DNA of 64,000 nucleotides from Campylorhamphus procurvoides (taxonomy: Eukaryota > Chordata > Aves > Passeriformes > Dendrocolaptidae), in assembly GCA_013396655.1 (NCBI GenBank), contig WBMV01004172.1, positions 186,001 through 250,000 on the forward strand, read 5' to 3'. Of this stretch, positions 11,186 through 22,681 are shown piece by piece (within the stretch, counting starts at the first letter, position 1; every line of letters starts with the position of its first letter). Made by a program: the position numbers and the translations under genes. Below the pieces are notes generated by a model. That model saw nothing but the letters and a program-made list of their open reading frames with translations, had not been told where the DNA came from and searched no databases.

Positions 11186-14100
11186 GACCCATGACTTTAC
11201 TCACTCCTGTTATTCCTATTTTCCCCAAGGCCTGTATTGCTGAGGGTGGGGGCTGAGCAGCTGGTTGAGTTTTGACCATTATGGTATCAAGTGTCAGAAG
11301 GGAGCCTGAGAAGCAATTCTGTGTGTTTGAAGGGAATCGGGACAAGGAAAAGTCACATCCCTTTCTTCCTTGTTTTTTTCCTGAAAGGCACAGCAGAACA
11401 CGCAATATACAGCCTCTTTCTCAGCATGCAGATGAGAGGACGCAGCTGCGTCAACACGCTCACAAACTAAACTGCTGGCCAGGGTCAAGAAATACTCCTC
11501 CACATAATTCTAGGCCATAATTCAGGCATTAGCATACCACTCCCAAGAGGCAAACTGTGTGAGTTGATCCATTTTAGCATATAAGAAATTTTGATGGTAT
11601 GGACATAGCCTGTTTCATTCCAGATAATATCAGTATCAGAGAAAATCCTGAACATGCTGACTCTCAAGGACACACCTACACCTAATGCCTTGTCTGGCAT
11701 TAACCAACACATCTAGCAGCTCTTTCTTGGAACCAATCCTATCTCTTAAATTTTAATGTTCTTGAGCAAAAAATATTTTCCATTTTTCTAAGCATGGCAT
11801 ACTGCTCTTGTCATTTTCAACGAGTTATTTAATTATCAACATAAAAATCTGTATATTATCAGAGTAAAAATTTAATTTACTGTAATTATGTCACGTAAGA
11901 ATTAATGCCTGTATTTGTGGTATATAATTTTAAATATTGTAATGCCTTGAGACCTTGAGAAAGATTACATGTGCTTGCTTTAAAAGGCACTTCTGGCGTG
12001 GGTACAATTTAAACAAACAGTGTATGCAAATAAGTAGTTTTAAGTAATCAAAAGAGAGTTCTCCACTCTCTCTGTAAGAGCAAATATTTATTATTGTTCC
12101 TATCACTGTTCCTGAAGCCAAAGTTACAAAACTAGATTCCTTAAATCAACTTATTCGTAAATAAATAAAAAACCCCACAAGCCTCTTTTTTTATTTGTTT
12201 CTCCTTTTGTTCTTTTTTTTTCTTTTTGCTCAGCATTAATAAAGTCAAATTTGTTCCCATCATCCGTACTTCTCCCAGCTGAGCAGCTTATTGTACTAGC
12301 AGTGGAACACAACTATTGTGAAAGAGTCAAGGAGACATTTGAAAATGGATTTGTTCAGCCATACACTGCAAAGAGCACATCTATTATTGACAGAGTGAAA
12401 ATAGATCCTGCAAGAAGTTAGCGCTAAATGGAATTCAGACTCAGGAACAGGATCCTTGCTTAGATTTTACTTTCTTATTTTACTTAGGTAAAATTGTCTC
12501 CACTTCACTACAGCTGCCATAATCAGACACAGAGGGCCTATTTTAAGGGTTCCCAGGCAATGAAAGACACCATTCAAAATCATATACTTCAAGTTCATTC
12601 CACATCATGCTTATGACACCTTCACAAGTGTGAAAAATCTTTGTTAAGAGAACAGAGATTGCAGTAAGAATAGCTCAGGCTGTTGGGTCATTGAGGTTAT
12701 CAAGTCTCAGTGGACATGCCTTATTTTTTCACCTGGAAATGTCAAATTAAAAGAAAATGAGCTTTTTAGCCCTTCTCTGATCTCTAGACAGCTCAGCATT
12801 CTGTGCAGCCTGTTTGTAAATGATTTTGATGAAATCCTGGAATCAATGCATCCAAGTAATCTCTTGAAAGAGCTACAGAAATCTTGGGAAATATTAGAAT
12901 CAAAGCTATCCACAACAGCATTAATTTGATTCCTGGAATGTAGTCCTAATACATATCACCTAACTGGAGCTATGTAAAAGTTTCTCTTCAGCCTTTACTC
13001 TCCCATGGTTCCTCTACAACTGGGAGGGATGACAGGGCATACCCAGATGGGTGACAGATCCATAAAGGTATGATAAAGTGTTAGATTAGAGTGGACAGCA
13101 ATTTCTGCACAGTTCAAGTCAGGTACATTCACATTCCACATATTTTACATTTGCATTTTTTCTACAGACCCTTCTGCTTCCAGAATTCACAGTCTTCTCT
13201 GAACAGGCACCCATTCAACATATTTTCCTAATCCATTCAGAAAACACATTTATTACCCAGGTCTTCTTGGCTGCACACCATCCAAACCCACACTAAGTTG
13301 GGTTGTTTGTGTTGTCATTACTGGAACTGTTGGCATTTTTGAGAGAAGAAGCCAATAAGTCATGTTTAGGTGTTCAGAAACCTGCTAATGGAAGGCACAG
13401 CTCTTGTGGCCAACCTACAGCAATCATCACAATTTGTTACCACCTGATGGCAGGATGCTGTTCCCCATGACCATTTTCCAAGTATCCAGTCAAACATAGA
13501 ACTGCAATGAACAGCCTTGAAAGAAGGCTGAATATAGGCTAGCAGTTTGGAATGTTTTGTCCTCCCACAAAACTATGTCTGACTGTGAGTGTCTGCACAG
13601 CTGCTCAATTTGTGTGGATCAGACAGAGAATTTAAATTGCCTCTTTGGCTCTTTCTAGAAGAATCATATTCGTGCACAATTCTCAGGCCAGCACTGGACT
13701 AGCAAATATCTCCTGCTAAGATGACCTGCTAAGACTTGGAGAAGGCTTTTTTTATTATTAAAAAAATTAGATTTCTTTAGAATGTAAATGAATTGAAACC
13801 ACAGCCAGCCTTCAAAGAGAAAGCAAGATAATTACATTGCTACAAGGCAGTAGTTGAATTACTGGTGTAAAGGAGTACCCGCACATGTAACTATCCCAAA
13901 GGTAATGTTATTATCAGTCTATATGTGACACAGATGCTCCTGCTTCCCAGGCTTACTGCATTCTGCTTTCATATACATAGTCTTCTTTCAGTCACTTCAG
14001 AAATTAATCACCTGCAAGGCTAAATATAAGACCTGGAGTGAAGAGAAGGAGAAAGAGACTTTGCAAAGCACAGCTGCCCCATTCTTTTGGTTGAGAACAT

Positions 14101-14348
14101 TTTTCCTTCCCCACAGCAAAATTTTATTGAAAACAAGCAAGTAAACTGACAGTGTGACGTCCTTCTCCACCTTGAGTATCATTTGCTCCTGGGGCCCAAA
14201 CTGAAGGTTTCACAGTAACGATGTTCCTGCAATCTCTCTGGTGTAGCATTTCCAGTCTTGAATGCACAAACTGTCAGGTACACAACTACCACCTGCTTTC
14301 TTCTGTAATGTGTTCACAGTAGCTGATAATTCTGTCTTCTACTACTTA

Positions 14349-14384
14349 CCACACATACCCACACGCGTGCACACACGCATATAT
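14349..14384. repeat. Imperfect (CA)n microsatellite
   Basis: ACACATACCCACACGCGTGCACACACGCATATA: a short, interrupted CA/CG alternating run. Confidence 0.8.
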
Positions 14385-14610
14385 TAGGATTTGCTGCTAT
14401 GGGAAAATACCCCTGGTGAAATCAAAATAACAACACCAAGAAATATTAGCAACAAAAAGGGATAGATTATCAGTTCTTCTCCATCTGGAAAGCTTTAGCC
14501 CATTCATTGCAATCTCCTGATTTTGTCCAAACTGCTGTATTTTATTTTCAGAATTACCAAATTCACAACAAAATTCACAATATACTGAAAAGGGCTGTTA
14601 CGTCTGCCCC

Positions 14611-14693
14611 GAAAAAAAAACCAAATCAAATGAAACAAACAAAACCCAACAACAACAAAAAACACAAAACCAAAACAAACAAAAAACACCACA
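14611..14693. repeat. A/C-rich low-complexity tract
   Basis: Only A and C with few exceptions, in CAAA, AACCC and CAACAA words. The open frames over it are compositional. Confidence 0.92.
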
Positions 14694-16488
14694 GTAAGAT
14701 ACCCTCAGTGTAGATTTTAAACTTTTACTACTACACTTTTTAATGTTCTATGTAGTTTGACTTTCTGGATAGATAAAAACCATTCTACTCTCTATTCTGT
14801 TTCTCTGGGGGGAACAAAAATCTCATGTAAGTGTTTCTCATGAGCTTAGACAGAAAGTAAAGACATCTCAGGCGGGTTTCTTCTAGGGATGGTTTCATCA
14901 TATGAACAACCCGAGTCAAAGGCTCCTCACTGTTGAAAGGTGGAAAGCTTTTTTCCCTCCACTTGTCACTTTTCTTTTTTTACTTCCTTTCTGCTTTACT
15001 CTTTCCCCCTCTTCTCCTTCTCCCTCCTCCTTGCTCCAGCTCTGGGGTTCATCTTCCTGACAGGTTTTCATGGCCTGTTTCCATGTCACTGTATCAGCTG
15101 GGAGATAAGCTATTACCTATCACAAGAATAATTTTATTCCACATTGGGCAATACTGTATCATTTACTCTATCAGTTACACAGCACTCAATGCCGACATGT
15201 TAGGTATGCAAATCAATCAGTCGTCTTAAAATGGTTACTGCTTTGTTTTCTTTTCCTTCTGTTTAAATGTCATGTTGCTCTGAGTATTGTCAGTGCATAC
15301 TTGAGTGCCTGCTTCAGCACAGGACTCACTGCAACAGGAGGACCACGATCACTTCACCAGGCCAACTAAATCAGCATTGTGGCTTCTTTTGCTAAAAATA
15401 TAATCAACAGGGAGAAAACCAGCCATGTTCAGAGATTCAACCCAGGTGCTATCTGACCTGTCCTGCAAATACGGCTCTTCCCCTTTTTGTCACAGCAGGA
15501 ACCCCCACCAGCTGTACTCTATAAGACATTTACCTCAAGCTCCAAAGTTCACTAGTACCAGTCTTATCATGTACCTGCAATGAACAGCACACAGTAGCTG
15601 GTAACCACAGTAGCTGGCTGATTTTACTATGGCTGTGTCTGGGGTATCAGTCTTATACCTGAAGTGCTTGTTTCTCAACAACTTTTTGAAACAGATTGGG
15701 TAGAAAGGAATATGTTTTAAATGTCCAGATCAGGATGGCCTGGGCTTTTATTAATAATGGAAAAGGATATAAGAAACAATTGTCATAAGCCCAGCATACT
15801 AGCTTACAGGTGTCTCTACAGAGCACTGACATCAGACCAGCTCACACTGCCCACCTATACACCATTTAGAACCTTCTATTTTGTCAAGAATTTTCTTAGG
15901 AGAGGAAAAGAGTACCATGCATGTTGCAACATTGTGTAGATTCATCTACCAAGTTAGGGATGATAGAGCAGATGCAGAGATATGAGTCATTATGTCCAGA
16001 GGGTATGTGGCAGGGTGATGCACAAACCTCAGCTTGCTCTTCTTGCACTGCAGATGAACCCTGAGTCACACACAGGGCAAGTGCTGTGTCCCCAGACAAC
16101 CTGTGACAATGTATTGGTGGCTAGGCTTGCAGACAAGGTTGTGCTTTTAGATGCAAAAGAAAATCTTTTACTGAAGCAGAAAGAAAACTGCAAACAAGTG
16201 GGGGTTTTTCTTCCATTTTTCATGCTACAAACACTGATTGGTGTTCATTGCATATAAAGACTGTTGTGAGGACACATAAAACTGAAACTGGAAGACTTAA
16301 CACCTCCCATGTTGGCTAGAGTGACCAGAGATCATACAGGCATGCCAGTAGAGAAGCAGCTCTTTGTTAATGAGGCAAACATGAGTGCATTTTGTGAGAA
16401 CCTCCAGGCCTAAAAGAGGCCAGAAAACAGCACTGAGTGTTGCTGCTGAATACTTCCAGGGCAGGAAGAGCCATAGGGAAGAGGTACT

Positions 16489-17043
16489 GATCACAGAACC
16501 ACAAAATCACAGAATATGCTGAGTTGGGAGGTACCCTCAAGGTTCTTTTAGTCCAACCCTTAACCCTGCACAGAACCATCCCCCAGAGTCACCCTGTGTG
16601 CCTGAGAGTACCATCCAAACAATTCTTGAACTCTGTCAGGATGGATGCTGTGGTCACTTCCCTGGGGAGCCTGTTCCAGGGCCCAACCACCCTCTGGGTC
16701 AAGAGCCTCTTTCTAATATCCAGCCTAAAACTCCCAACACAACTTCAGGACATTCCCTTAGGTCATGTCACTGGTCACCACAGAGAAAAGATCAGTGCCT
16801 GCCCCTCTTCTTCCCTCACAAGAAAGTCGTAACTGCAACAAGGTCTCTCCTGAGTCTCCTCTCCTCCAGGCTGAACAGACCAAGTGACCTCAGCCACTCC
16901 TCACATGGCTTCCCCTGAAGGCCCTCTACCATCTTCATTGCCCTCCTTTGAACATTCTCTAATACCTTAATAACTTTCTATATTGTGGTGACCAAAACTA
17001 CACACAATATTGAAGGTGAGGCTGCACTAGTGCAGAGTAGAGT
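16489..17043 (-). mobile_element. CR1 LINE, 3' fragment (about 555 bp), minus strand
   Basis: The longest CR1 copy here, inverted. The plus strand starts with the reverse complement of the CR1 tail (TCACAGAACCACAAAATCACAGAAT, then TTGGGAGGTACC...AGTCCAACCC). It continues through CTTCCCTGGGGAGCCTGTTCCAG and the CTCCTCTCCTCCAGGCTGAACAG block to ACACAATATTGAAGGTGAGGC. Overlapping open frames at 16524-16918 lie within it and are not genes. Confidence 0.95.
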
Positions 17044-18447
17044 CAGAGCTGCCTATCAACTCACATCTAATTAAGATTAATGGAAGCCAACAATGCTAAC
17101 TCTAATTACACCGACCTATAAGGCTTGTACAGTCAAAACAGATTACGTGCCTTTTTTTCCTTTTTTTTGTTTTAATGTCTTAGCAATAGGTTAAAAGGTG
17201 TTTATTCTTCTTTGTTTCAGGGGACCTCTGTGGCTGTTTTTCCAAAAGCCTGGAGGAAAGAAGCCAAGATCAAGGAGAAGGATGGGGAGTGCTTGGCACT
17301 GAGTCCAGATATATCACAGAAGCCATGTTGCTTAGACCAAAAGCTGCTGTGCTACACACCCAGAAGAAATTCTTTTATTTTAAAGCTGAAGAGAAAGTTC
17401 CAAGCTGAAAGGTTTGCTGCTGCCCAAGTGTTGTTTAAGAAACACCTGTCCTTTCTTTGACTGATGAGAGCACCTTTGCTAGTAGGAGTGAGTGGGCAGA
17501 TGGGCCCTTCTCAACTTCCAAAAAAATTTTTCTGGATAGCCAAAGCAAGGCCAGGGCCATGATTGTTCTACCATAAAGATATGCTGTTCCTGACCAGCTG
17601 CTTGTAGCACTGCTTAGGTAAGTGTAATACCAGCTTGGTAATTAGCAAGTGCACCCTCAGCAGTTGCAGTTGTTTGTTTGATAAAACAGCCATGAGTCAT
17701 GAGGATTCTGAATTCTTGTGCCCTGGAGGACATCAGCCCAAACTTACTCAAGGAAATAAGGTTATAGCTATAGGGGGCATTCATAGTAAAGATGTGCAGA
17801 CAAGAACATGAGCAAGGAACTATTTCCCTAACCAACTGCTAAAAGCTGCAAGGCAAAATGGTTGGGATTCAGTCCATACTCCAGTGGCTTTGAAAGAACT
17901 CTGAGCAAAACCAGAGCAGCTGAAACAAGAGAGATTTTGTCTTGATCAGCCTGTAGCTCAGGCAGGGGTTTAGTTCCATTCTCAAAGGCAGAAAAAAAGG
18001 ATCTGAACTCAGATTTCATTTATTTCATGACAACTGATGTATACCTAAAGGACATCACTACCACTTCGCCCACTCTTTGACTTGTTTTTATCAGGCCTGT
18101 TCAGAAACAAATCAAAAAAAAGGTTATAATCTATTCTCATAGCTTATTTTTGACAATAACCTGTCTGTGTTGGATAAGCTTTTGTATGCAGTCTGGTCCT
18201 TTCACCTCAGAGACAGTAAAAGTTGAGCAGTAGAGATGATAGCAGTAAAGATGGTCCAAGACAACAAACAGTTTCTATATAAGTGAAAACCAAATGGATA
18301 TGGAGCCTCCAGATAGCAAAAAGTCAAATGAGGAAGGCTACAAACAATGAATAATGAAGAGGTGATGAGGTAATGACTACTCACTGTGTTCACACCACAA
18401 AACCTACAGGACATCCACTGAAATTATTAGGTGTCAAATTAGGAGGA

Positions 18448-18572
18448 GTGAGCAGGTATTTCTTCACGTAGTGCATAATTATATTGTCACAGGCTTCCAT
18501 GCAGACCAAAAGTAGTAGATAAAGTCAAAAAGTCAGAGAAATTCAGGGAAGTCTGGTCCACTGGTAAAAATT
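18448..18572 (+). mobile_element. Ancient CR1-like LINE fragment
   Basis: Resembles an old CR1 3' region: GGTATTTCTTCACGTAGTGCATAATTATATTGTCACAGGCTTCCATGCAGACCAAAAGTAGTAGATAAAGTCAAAAAG. The 'tatttcttcacacagtgcataatta' and 'gaggccaaaagt...tcaaaaag' pattern is what I recognise. It is heavily decayed and the subfamily is uncertain. Confidence 0.5.
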
Positions 18573-20357
18573 AATAATTTTTTTTAAAATACACTAGTCA
18601 ATTCAATCTCTGATTCAGGAAAGCAGGGCAGGATAGATCATTGTTCATATACTCTCTTGTGCTTTTTCTTAGCATTACTGCTGTGGTGCCAGAGTCACTG
18701 TGACAGGCAGGCTACTGGGCTAAGCTCTCTGTATAGTGATGTGAAGGTTCTTATCTGATGTTAATTTTGTTTTATTCTTTGTCTGAGAAAATCAGGTACT
18801 CAGACAGCTTGCAGCACTGACATAGGCTAGGCAGGGATACAGAGGGCACAGGAACCATCCTAATTCCTCGTAACTGCTGGATAAACTTTCTAATTCCAGT
18901 GATTTGAATACCCATACTAAGCTATATCTATAGAAGCAAAAAAATTATATGAAGAGCATTAATTGAGTTCTATATCTAAAGTTACCATGATAGAAGTATT
19001 CATAGTGGAAAAATTAATATAAGTACCGTATCTCAAACAGAACAATGGTACTTCACACTTTCTCCTGCTAGGCTGTATTTAACTTTTTACAATTGTGCTG
19101 CTGTTTCTATGCTGTTTTCTATATTGTCCCCAATATGTCCTTTCTTGACACATTAAGGACCAAATTAAGAAGCTTGTTTATTCAAGGATAAATATTGCTA
19201 TTCCTTTGTATAACATACTTGTCTATCTTGGGATAAAATCCGATCCATTGCCTAGCACTATACAATGCCTTACAATCTAGTTCTGGGCTGTTGCCAGAAA
19301 GCTAATGTTTAAAATCACCTAAGGGAACATCTCAAACTTGTTTCACATTTCTATTAATGGAGAAATCACAAGACGGGTTAGATAATGTGAGGGCCTGAAC
19401 TAGTTCTTGTAAAAATTCTTTTACTTCTTCATGAAGGACCATTAGTTAGCTAGTGCTCAAAATGGCTGGCTTTACTCTCCTGGTCACTGTACACTCTCAA
19501 GCTCTCTACTGTGGAACCTGTTAGTCAAAGTCCAAGTCCAAACACAGCAACCCCTGCTCCTCTGAGCCCACAGTGATGCTGAGGCAGCACTGAAATTTTT
19601 ACAGAACTGAGACCCAGTACAGTGCCCTGTATCAAAAGAAATTCTTTCCTGTTATAAGTAAGTTTGACATCTGATAGCACAAGTTAGGAGAAAATAAAGT
19701 ACATCTCAGATAACTTTGGAGTTTTTTGTACAGTTCTCCCTAACCTAAAGAACTATGGGAGGTTCTGTGTTCTGTCAACCTAAGCCCATGCTGTCTCCTA
19801 TGGAAAACACACTGAATTTTTCTTCCAAAACAAAGGCTTCTCAGAGGGGCCTTCCTTTTTTCTTTAGGAATCAGACACTTGTGCCTCTAAAAATCTGGCC
19901 TATTCAGCATGTCTGGTTAAGACACCTAAAATAGATGTAAAAAGACACTTCAAAAGAATTAAACAAGCTGGAGGTTTTAAGAAGACCATTTCTGATAGGT
20001 AAAAATACCATTGTAGACTGTAGATGTACATCATTGTGATACTTCTTTCCATGTATACTACAGAAAAAGTAAAAATGGAAATAAAAAATTACATGTATCA
20101 GTTTAATTAGATTAATCAATTGCTTCACTTTGAAAGAAGCATTAAGCATGGAACAGCATAGCCAATTTCCTTTTAAAATTACTGATAAAACAGATACCCA
20201 CTTGTCGTCATGGTCTGCTGGAAAAGAAACTGGAAGAATAATGGGAAAGCTTGTTTGATGCTCTTGCAAACATTAGTCTCATTAAGTGTGTGAGGAAAGT
20301 GGCAAAGCTTAGTTTTTCTACAGGTTCTTTTATCTTTTTTTTTGCTTTCACTAAGCT

Positions 20358-20420
20358 GTTCACACAGACTCTGTGTGAACAGAGCCTAATATAGGCTGTG
20401 TGAACACAGCCTAATATAAA
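20358..20420. repeat. Perfect inverted repeat followed by a 25-bp tandem duplication
   Basis: GTTCACACAGA and its reverse complement TCTGTGTGAAC are separated by one base (20358-20380), a perfect 11-bp stem. The right arm starts a 25-bp unit, CTGTGTGAACAGAGCCTAATATAGG, at 20371-20395, repeated with changes at 20396-20420. No transposon family recognised. Confidence 0.85.
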
Positions 20421-20809
20421 AATTGTCTGAACTATGGAAGAATAAAGAAAAGGACAAGCAGGAAGCACACACTCTCTACAGGGGAAGTGTGGCAGGAGGC
20501 AACGCACACCTGGCTGCTTTTCCCGGGAGTGGGGGCACCTTCCTGTTGGACTCCCTCACCTGAAGATCACAGCATGATCTACATGAGGAGTATGATGGTA
20601 ACTTGTTGCTGAGTTGAGCTTCAAACTGCAATGCAAATCAAGATCTTTTGAGCATATGAGCCCCAGGGGACAGGAGTTTCCTACTGTCTAGACCCAAGTG
20701 GATGATTTTTCTCAGGGTGACCTTTCATCTCGCAGGAAGCTATTTCCCTGCCTGTCCCCAAAACTCTTCCAGTTATTTGTGAAGTGTGACAGCACCTCTG
20801 CATTGGATT

Positions 20810-21005
20810 CATTCAGAGGATGATAATAATTAATTCATTTACTATTTCTAATCGATTCTGGGTTTAAAATCAGAAAATGAGGTCGGCCACAACACAGTAT
20901 TACATTTCACATCTGGAATGTGTGTTGCAGTGCACTTCAGTCTCAAGGCAATTATTTTGATCCCAACCACAGTCGCTGTAAATAAATCTAATTAATGAGA
21001 ATGTT
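20810..21005. promoter_or_regulatory. Candidate conserved non-coding enhancer-like block
   Basis: A repeat-free stretch with TAATTAAT at 20827-20834 and 20989-20996 (homeodomain-type sites) and GTAAATA at 20978-20984 (forkhead-type). Clustering is suggestive only; short AT-rich motifs are frequent in this composition. Confidence 0.2.
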
Positions 21006-22104
21006 TTTCCTGTGTCTTTACAGAAAAATCAGTATTTCAGCAGAACCATAATCACCAGAAGTAGGTTCTTGCTGCTGTTCTGCTCAGTTGTCCTAATTTA
21101 CAAGAAATGTTCTTCAGCTAAAACTCCATCTATTTCCCTCCCACACAAACTCAGTTTTATCTCAAATTTCTGACACTAAATCACTTCTATCAGAAAGGCT
21201 GCATCACTCCCCTGAAGCCCTAGTTTAGTGCTAAGAAAATTAAAACTACTGCATTCTGGAACATTTCTACACTCTTATTTTCATCTTCAATTTCTCCTTT
21301 TTGACCTTGGTCACAAAACAAGCTGGTGTTGTTTTCTCTCTTACTGCATTCATTCCAACTCCTTTAGGGTTCATCTTGGTTTTCCTGTCGTCTCTAACGA
21401 GTAGCACACAGCTTGCAAAATTATTACAAACACTAAAATAAACTGTGCACACTTCCCAAATTCCCTGGCTAGAATTCCCCTCCAGATGAGACAACAAAAA
21501 CGCTGCAAGTTGATAACTATTACCCGTGGACATCCTCATAAACCAGTAGACCAAATAGCTTTCTGCATTCCTAGGAAATTCTTCTCTCTGTCCTGGCAAA
21601 CTGAAAAATAGACATTACTGAGGCTGGACTGCTCAAGTGCAGTAATCTCCAGTTTAAAAAGGAAAAAGAAAAAAATTTAAAAAAAAATCTTTAAATTATT
21701 ACAAAATTTCTGCAAAATGTCACACACAACTAAGATTTGTTTAAAGTAGGTTGAAAACCTTAAAGTAGGTTAAAAAAGGGCTTTTCTTGCAATTTACTGC
21801 CGACTGTAACGCCATTGAAATACAAAATACCTGTTGTACTGTAACTGTATGGCAAAAAAAAAAAAACAAACGCAAAGGATTTCGGCGGCCGAGACCGAAG
21901 CCTCCCGCCCGGTGCGGGCTCCTCCGGGCTAAGGCGACCCCCAGTGCCCTCACCGCGGGCCGGGGCTGCCCGGCGGGACACCGCTGCCTGGAAATCTGCG
22001 AGCACTCGCCTGCATGCCTCGAAATCCTCAACACTTGTGTAAAGAAACAATAAATGGAGCCCTCTCCCCACGGCCACGGCGATGGAGCCCGCGGCGGGCG
22101 GCGA

Positions 22105-22118
22105 GCGCCATCTAGCGG
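22105..22118 (-). promoter_or_regulatory. CTCF-like binding motif (minus orientation)
   Basis: Read on the minus strand the bases are CCGCTAGATGGCGC. Against the usual vertebrate CTCF core CCASYAGRKGGCRS this matches 13 of 14 positions (G for A at position 3). It lies in the small CpG island, 22 bp before the GGGNNN hexamer array. Binding is inferred, not shown. A weaker partial match (11 of 14) in the same orientation lies at 22380-22393. Confidence 0.6.
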
Positions 22119-22140
22119 CGGGCGGGGCGGGCGCGCCTTC

Positions 22141-22251
22141 GGTCCCGGTCCCCATCCCGATCCCGGTCTCCATCCTGATCCCGGTCCCCAACCCCGTCCC
22201 CATTCCGATCCCGATCCCGGGCCCGATCCCCATCCCCGTCCCCATCCCGGT
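22141..22251. repeat. Degenerate 6-bp tandem array (NRTCCC)n, G-quadruplex-prone on minus strand
   Basis: Eighteen consecutive hexamers of the form GGTCCC, CATCCC, GATCCC or CGTCCC. On the minus strand they read GGGNNN; 15 of 18 keep the GGG, giving uninterrupted blocks of 4, 4 and 7 G3 tracts with 3-nt loops. That spacing is the classical intramolecular G-quadruplex pattern. Because 6 is a multiple of 3, every frame stays open and encodes Pro/Ile/Val or Gly/Thr/Met-type repeats, which explains the long ORFs across it. Confidence 0.9.
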
Positions 22252-22390
22252 GCTCCCCCTTGGGCAGAGAGCGGCGCCACCAGCACTGTCCGACCCCAAA
22301 TCACACGGTGGGGAGGAAGCAACAGTAAAACGCGTATTTTTAAAAAGCGCTTTAATGGACAGGGTTTCCAGTTCACACAACGCCCTCTAG

Positions 22391-22681
22391 TTACCTGGAG
22401 TCTCCTGGAAAAGGAGGCTTTGTCCTTTCATGGTCCCTGTTTCTGCAGTACTTCCAGAGGAAGCACCTACAATACACCTCCAGGTCCCTCAGAAGGGCCA
22501 GGCTCTTGGAAGCCCCTTGGGCAGGCGCTGGGAACCACTCAGATGCCATGGCAGGAGGCCCTGGCATCGGTGACATTCCTCTGGGGACACTTTCCCAGTC
22601 TCTCCCTTTTGGAATGATTGTGACCTCCAGAGCCCAAATACCACTCAACAAGTAGTTCCAGCCCTGGGATATTAGAGACAT
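22391..22681 (-). other. Candidate small ORF (96 aa) beside the CpG island, unrecognised
   Basis: An ATG at 22679-22681 with A at -3 opens a 96-codon frame that ends in TAA at 22391-22393. The protein starts MSLISQGWNYLLSG and ends with a basic, Cys-containing stretch (VYCRCFLWKYCRNRDHERTK). I see no signal peptide, membrane segment or known motif. The final codons also form a possible splice donor (CCAG|GTAACT), so it could be a 5' exon instead of a complete ORF. It lies about 100 bp to the right of the isolated CpG island. It is equally consistent with a chance ORF in a GC-elevated region. Confidence 0.2.

Larger units (their letters stand above)
11186..16488. other. AT-rich non-coding sequence
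   Basis: T-rich run near 12185-12230, a pyrimidine-rich run near 14965-15040, and the A/C and CA tracts listed. No exon or repeat family recognised. Confidence 0.6.
17044..21884. other. AT-rich non-coding sequence
   Basis: Holds the ancient CR1-like piece at 18.45 kb, the inverted repeat at 20.36 kb and the motif cluster at 20.8-21.0 kb. A T-rich tract plus cag precedes an open stretch at 17221-17460, but no exon is supported. Confidence 0.6.
21885..22290. promoter_or_regulatory. Isolated small CpG island
   Basis: About 400 bp rich in CpG and G+C (for example the GGCGGCCGAG, GCCCGGTGCG and GGGCGGGGCGGGCGCG segments), with AT-rich DNA on both sides. It contains a CTCF-like motif and a GGGNNN hexamer array (separate entries). 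No recognisable exon adjoins it on either strand. It may be a promoter of an unannotated lncRNA, an insulator, or a distal CpG-rich element. Long frames through it (on both strands) owe their openness to GC content and the hexamer array. Confidence 0.7.

Noticed and set aside
16524..16918. Two plus-strand ORFs (102 and 106 codons)
   Set aside because: They lie entirely in an inverted CR1 LINE fragment.
17212..17460. 82-codon frame preceded by a pyrimidine tract and cag
   Set aside because: It opens at TTG, not ATG. The acceptor-like context is common in T-rich DNA, there is no plausible donor, and the peptide is not recognised.
21741..22617. ORFs of 187-211 codons over the 22-kb island
   Set aside because: They are explained by the 6-bp array and high GC. 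Several start at non-ATG codons and give only low-complexity protein.
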